The notes under the pieces were generated by a model. That model saw nothing but the letters and a program-made list of their open reading frames with translations. It was not told the origin of the DNA and did not search any database. Made by a program: the position numbers and the translations under genes. Positions 6,874-9,089 of a stretch of 9,089 nt of DNA are shown here, piece by piece. Location of the stretch: NCBI GenBank assembly GCA_003248395.1, contig QFNA01000078.1:1-9089 (forward strand), read 5' to 3'. Position 1 is the stretch's first letter, and every line of letters begins with the position of its first letter. This DNA is from Citromicrobium sp. (GTDB lineage: Bacteria > Pseudomonadota > Alphaproteobacteria > Sphingomonadales > Sphingomonadaceae).

Positions 6874-7309
6874 CCTCGTCCTTCGCCATCGCTTCGCTGC
6901 CCTTGCGCTGCTGCCGCTTGTCGCCGCCTGCGCCACCACGCCCTCGCAAACCGCGACCGCGCCTGCCGCCCCGGTGGTGACCGCCCCGCCACCGCAACAA
7001 CCGGTCGTCCGCCCTGCGCAATCGACCAACACCTTCCGCGCGCCGCGCGTGATGAACGTGCCCGGCTTCGAATGGCTGGTGGGCAAGAATGATACGGCAG
7101 TCGGCAATTTCTTCGGCATGCCCGCGCTCGAGGTAAAGGAAGGCGATGGCCGCAAGCTCCAGTTTCGCGGACCCTCCTGCGTGCTCGACGTCTATCTCTA
7201 TCCGCTGCGCCCGGGCGCCGATCCCAGCGTCACCTATGTCGAGGCGCGCCGCGCCAGCGACGGGCTCGACGTTGACCGCCTCGCGTGCGCCACCGCGCTG
7301 CGCCAGTAA
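6866..7309 (+). CDS. Small lipoprotein of unknown function
   Basis: The product is 147 residues, starting at TTG 6866 with GGGAG eight bases upstream; no in-frame ATG precedes the signal sequence. The N-terminus MRNLVLRHRF then ALALLPLVAAC is a good lipoprotein signal, with Cys22 as lipidation site (lipobox VAAC). A Thr/Ala/Pro-rich linker (about 23–50) follows, as expected for a tether in the periplasm. The folded part starts near GFEWLVGKNDTAVGNFFG (about 67–84), continues through EGDGRKLQFRG and SCVLDVYLYPLRPG, and ends CATALRQ. The two cysteines of the folded part, in SCVLD and near the C-terminus, could form a disulfide. The G-x-P...EG..RKLQF pattern recalls small SmpA/OmlA-like outer-membrane lipoproteins, but I cannot assign it to a family. 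It overlaps the EI24 gene by eight bases and is probably made with it. Confidence 0.8.
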   Translation: MRNLVLRHRFAALALLPLVAACATTPSQTATAPAAPVVTAPPPQQPVVRPAQSTNTFRAPRVMNVPGFEWLVGKNDTAVGNFFGMPALEVKEGDGRKLQFRGPSCVLDVYLYPLRPGADPSVTYVEARRASDGLDVDRLACATALRQ

Positions 7310-7436
7310 GGCGCCTGCGCATCGCCGGTATTCCGTAGGACTCACTCCCGCTCGACGATGAGCCGCCCGCTAACCTCGTCTTAAACCCGCCGCGCTAGGG
7401 TCGTGCGCAACGGGCTTTACGAAAGGTTGGCAGGCG

Positions 7437-8366
7437 ATGGGCGTGCAATTCGGCGAACTGGCACAGAAAATCGGCGCGGACGGCGCGATTACCGGCGAAG
7501 ACGTGCTAGCTCTGCGCAGGGCTGCGTGGCCCGACGGGCGCATTTCTCAGGACGAGGCCGAGGCGATCTTCGCGCTCAACCGGCAACTAGCCTTGCGCAG
7601 CGCCGAGTGGGTCGATTTCCTCGTCGAGGCGCTGGGTGAATATGTCGTCAACCAGCGCGCACCTGCAGGCTATGTGGATGCAGAGAACGCCGACTGGCTG
7701 ATGGGCCAGATCGACGCCGACGGAAGGCTCGGCAGCATGGCTGAACTCGAATTGCTAGTCCGAGTGTTCGAGCGGGCGAAAAACGTCCCTCTCGCGCTCA
7801 AGGATTACGCGCTGCGCCAGATGGAGCGCGCCGTGCTGCATGGCACGGGCCCCACGCGCGACGGTGGCCAGCTCGAGGCCGGCAATGTGAACGCCACCGA
7901 GGCAAGACTGCTGCGCCGCGCGATCTTCGCTCCTGCCAGCGAGCGCCCTGCCGCCGTCGGTCGCAAGGAGGCCGAAATGCTGTTCCACCTCAAGGACGCG
8001 GCGCTGGGCGCGGACAATGCGCCAGAATGGAAACGGCTCTTCGTGCAGGGCGTCGCCAACTACCTGCAGGGCTACAGCGACGAAAACGCACAAATCAGCC
8101 GCGAGCGCGCCGCAGAGCTGCAGGCCTTCATGGCCGACGACAAGGCCAGCGTCGGCAACTTCCTCGGCCGCATGGCCGAAGCCAGCCCCAATGCCTTCGG
8201 CAAGGTATTCGGTGGCAAGGACAACCGGCCCTCTCGCGAAGAAAGCGTTGCCGAGGCCCATGCGATCACCGGCACCGAGCGCGCATGGCTCGACGCAAAG
8301 ATCGAGGCCGATGGCCGGATCGACGATTACGAGCAGGCTCTGCTCGACTTCCTCGCCGAAGACTGA
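7437..8366 (+). CDS. Protein of unknown function with a duplicated TerB-like module
   Basis: The product is 309 residues, soluble, acidic and helical, with no signal peptide or membrane span. I do not recognise the family. Two diverged copies of one module are visible: copy A about residues 16–110 and copy B about 149–306. Matching landmarks are LALRRAAW (24–31) with RLLRRAIF (157–164); DEAEAIFAL (39–47) with KEAEMLFHL (177–185); AEWVDFLVEALGEYV (56–70) with PEWKRLFVQGVANYL (196–210); and DWLMGQIDADGRL (86–98) with AWLDAKIEADGRI (283–295). Copy B carries an extra stretch of about 65 residues (211–275) before the last landmark. The ADGR-x-x-x-x-E pattern, also seen as KIGADGAI at 11–18, resembles the metal-binding acidic motif of TerB/DjlA-type domains and, less closely, EF-hands; this link is inferred. 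ATG 7437 has AGG only a few bases upstream and AAAGG further away. It is preceded by a 127-base gap and converges directly on the suf operon end. Confidence 0.75.
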   Translation: MGVQFGELAQKIGADGAITGEDVLALRRAAWPDGRISQDEAEAIFALNRQLALRSAEWVDFLVEALGEYVVNQRAPAGYVDAENADWLMGQIDADGRLGSMAELELLVRVFERAKNVPLALKDYALRQMERAVLHGTGPTRDGGQLEAGNVNATEARLLRRAIFAPASERPAAVGRKEAEMLFHLKDAALGADNAPEWKRLFVQGVANYLQGYSDENAQISRERAAELQAFMADDKASVGNFLGRMAEASPNAFGKVFGGKDNRPSREESVAEAHAITGTERAWLDAKIEADGRIDDYEQALLDFLAED

Positions 8367-8612
8367 CTAATCGAATTCCAGCGGCGCTTCGGCCCCGCCC
8401 TGCTTGGGCAGCGGCCCACCGGGCGGGATGGCCGGGACAGGCATGCCCGCTTCGGGCGGTTTGCGCGGGGGCTTGCGACGTGCGCGATGTGCCAGGACAT
8501 CAGCCAGCGATGAAGTCGTCCCACCTCGCATCGTGCGCCTGCTACCCTTACGGATTCCCTGACCGATCACCAGACCGGCAGCCAGCAGAAGCAGTTTGGG
8601 CAGTCGGCTCAT
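8367..8612 (-). CDS. Small single-span membrane protein, hypothetical
   Basis: The product is 81 residues from ATG 8612, seven bases after the SufA-type stop, with only a weak ribosome-binding site. Residues about 4–20 (LPKLLLLAAGLVIGQG) form one hydrophobic segment, followed by a basic stretch (RKGSRR), another Arg/Lys/Pro block (RARRKPPRKPP, 43–53) and a Pro/Gly-rich tail ending EAPLEFD. The positive charge after the span suggests the C-terminal part lies in the cytoplasm. I recognise no family. Reasons to believe it is real: tight spacing within the suf operon end, a coherent span-plus-basic-tail design, and a stop (8369–8367) directly adjoining the stop of the convergent gene. A longer in-frame start at 8663 would overlap the SufA-type gene and is less likely. 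A role in Fe–S assembly is not implied by position alone. Confidence 0.65.
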   Translation of the reverse strand: MSRLPKLLLLAAGLVIGQGIRKGSRRTMRGGTTSSLADVLAHRARRKPPRKPPEAGMPVPAIPPGGPLPKQGGAEAPLEFD

Positions 8613-8619
8613 CTGGCTG

Positions 8620-8979
8620 TCACACCATGAAGCTTTCGCCGCAGCCACAAGCGCCCTTGGCATTGGGGTTTTCGAAGGTGAATCCGGCAGTGAAATCGTC
8701 CTCGACCCAGTCCATCGTGCTGCCGATAAGATAAAGCACGCTCGCCCCGTCGATGTAGAAGATACCGCCCGGGGTTGCGATCTTCTCGTCGAATTTCGCT
8801 TCCTCGGTCACGTAGTCGACCGAATAGGCCAGGCCCGAACAGCCACGGCGTGGGGTCGACAGCTTCACGCCGATCGCGTCGTCGGGTGCCTTCGCCATCA
8901 GCTCGGCGATACGCGCCTCGGCACGCTCGGTCAGCACGACGGCGGCCTTGGGTGCGTGGCGGGTCTGGGTGTCGGTCAT
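8620..8979 (-). CDS. sufA: Fe–S cluster carrier, HesB/IscA family (SufA-type)
   Basis: The product is a 119-residue A-type carrier that receives iron–sulfur clusters from the SUF scaffold and passes them to apo-enzymes in the cytosol. The three cluster-binding cysteines of the family are present: Cys47 in RRGCSGLAY and Cys111 and Cys113 in GACGCGESF near the C-terminus. The central VKLSTPRRGCSGLAYSVDY and DWVEDDFTAGFTFENPNA blocks are typical. ATG 8979 is chosen because it shares a base with the SufT stop (TGATG), giving coupling, with GGGA eight bases upstream; an in-frame GTG at 8982 would add one residue. Sequence alone does not cleanly separate SufA, IscA and ErpA; the neighbouring SufT-type gene favours SufA. 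Confidence 0.92.
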   Translation of the reverse strand: MTDTQTRHAPKAAVVLTERAEARIAELMAKAPDDAIGVKLSTPRRGCSGLAYSVDYVTEEAKFDEKIATPGGIFYIDGASVLYLIGSTMDWVEDDFTAGFTFENPNAKGACGCGESFMV

Positions 8980-9089
8980 CACAGCATTCCCAATTCGAGC
9001 CGCGCTTCATCGGTCATCTTGTCGGGGCCCCAGGGGGGATCCCAGACGAGGTTGACCTCGGCATCGCGCACGCCGGGGACGCTCGCAGC
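8979..9089 (-). CDS. sufT: SUF-system Fe–S assembly protein, DUF59/MIP18 family (partial, C-terminus)
   Basis: Only the last 36 codons are in the window; the gene begins beyond the right edge. The readable end is VPGVRDAEVNLVWDPPWGP followed by DKMTDEARLELGML and a stop. The VNLVWDPPW block and the EEARLELG-type ending are characteristic of the DUF59/MIP18-like proteins annotated as SufT or SUF-system assembly proteins, which help mature Fe–S proteins. The TGA overlaps the ATG of the SufA-type gene by one base. The suf scaffold genes would be expected further right, upstream on this strand. Confidence 0.88.
   Translation of the reverse strand, partial: AASVPGVRDAEVNLVWDPPWGPDKMTDEARLELGML

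Noticed and set aside
1..9089. CRISPR arrays, tRNA/rRNA genes, insertion sequences, phage or defence genes
   Set aside because: No repeat-spacer periodicity, tRNA-like or rRNA-like segments, transposase or recombinase motifs, or defence-gene motifs were seen in either strand.

Overview
The window looks like chromosomal DNA of an alphaproteobacterium, most probably of the order Sphingomonadales (Erythrobacteraceae-like). The support is high GC, the protein style, and gene neighbourhoods typical of that group: xseA–DUF2093–M23 peptidase next to a divergent purD, and a SufT–SufA pair that would end a suf operon. The order assignment rests on recall of family sequences, not on a search.

Left part (1–3709). 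On the minus strand, reading leftwards, lie xseA (exonuclease VII large subunit), a 69-residue DUF2093 protein and an M23 (LytM-type) peptidase gene cut by the window edge. The peptidase coding frame is broken: its signal/N-terminal part and its catalytic part are in different frames, and a stretch expected between them seems to be missing. purD runs the other way. The start codons of purD and xseA overlap in one CATG, so each gene carries the other's upstream signals inside its own coding sequence.

Middle (3710–5059). A lower-GC segment holds a ureohydrolase (arginase-fold) gene with non-canonical metal- and substrate-binding positions. It is followed by about 200 bases without a recognisable gene and then a strong intrinsic terminator serving the minus-strand adenosine kinase gene to its right. 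This segment looks like an accessory insertion between housekeeping genes.

Right part (5060–9089). A PfkB-family adenosine kinase (minus) diverges from a two-gene plus-strand unit: an EI24/CysZ-type membrane protein, and a small lipoprotein that starts at TTG inside the end of the EI24 gene. Next comes a 309-residue protein of unknown function built from two diverged copies of one module with TerB-like ADG motifs. It abuts, tail to tail and with no spacer, an operon end on the minus strand: SufT (partial), SufA-type Fe–S carrier, and an 81-residue single-membrane-span protein of unknown function.

No RNA genes, CRISPR arrays, insertion sequences or clear new multi-gene defence or metabolic system were found. 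The most notable items are the broken peptidase gene, the overlapping divergent start codons, the unusual ureohydrolase and the internally duplicated TerB-like protein.
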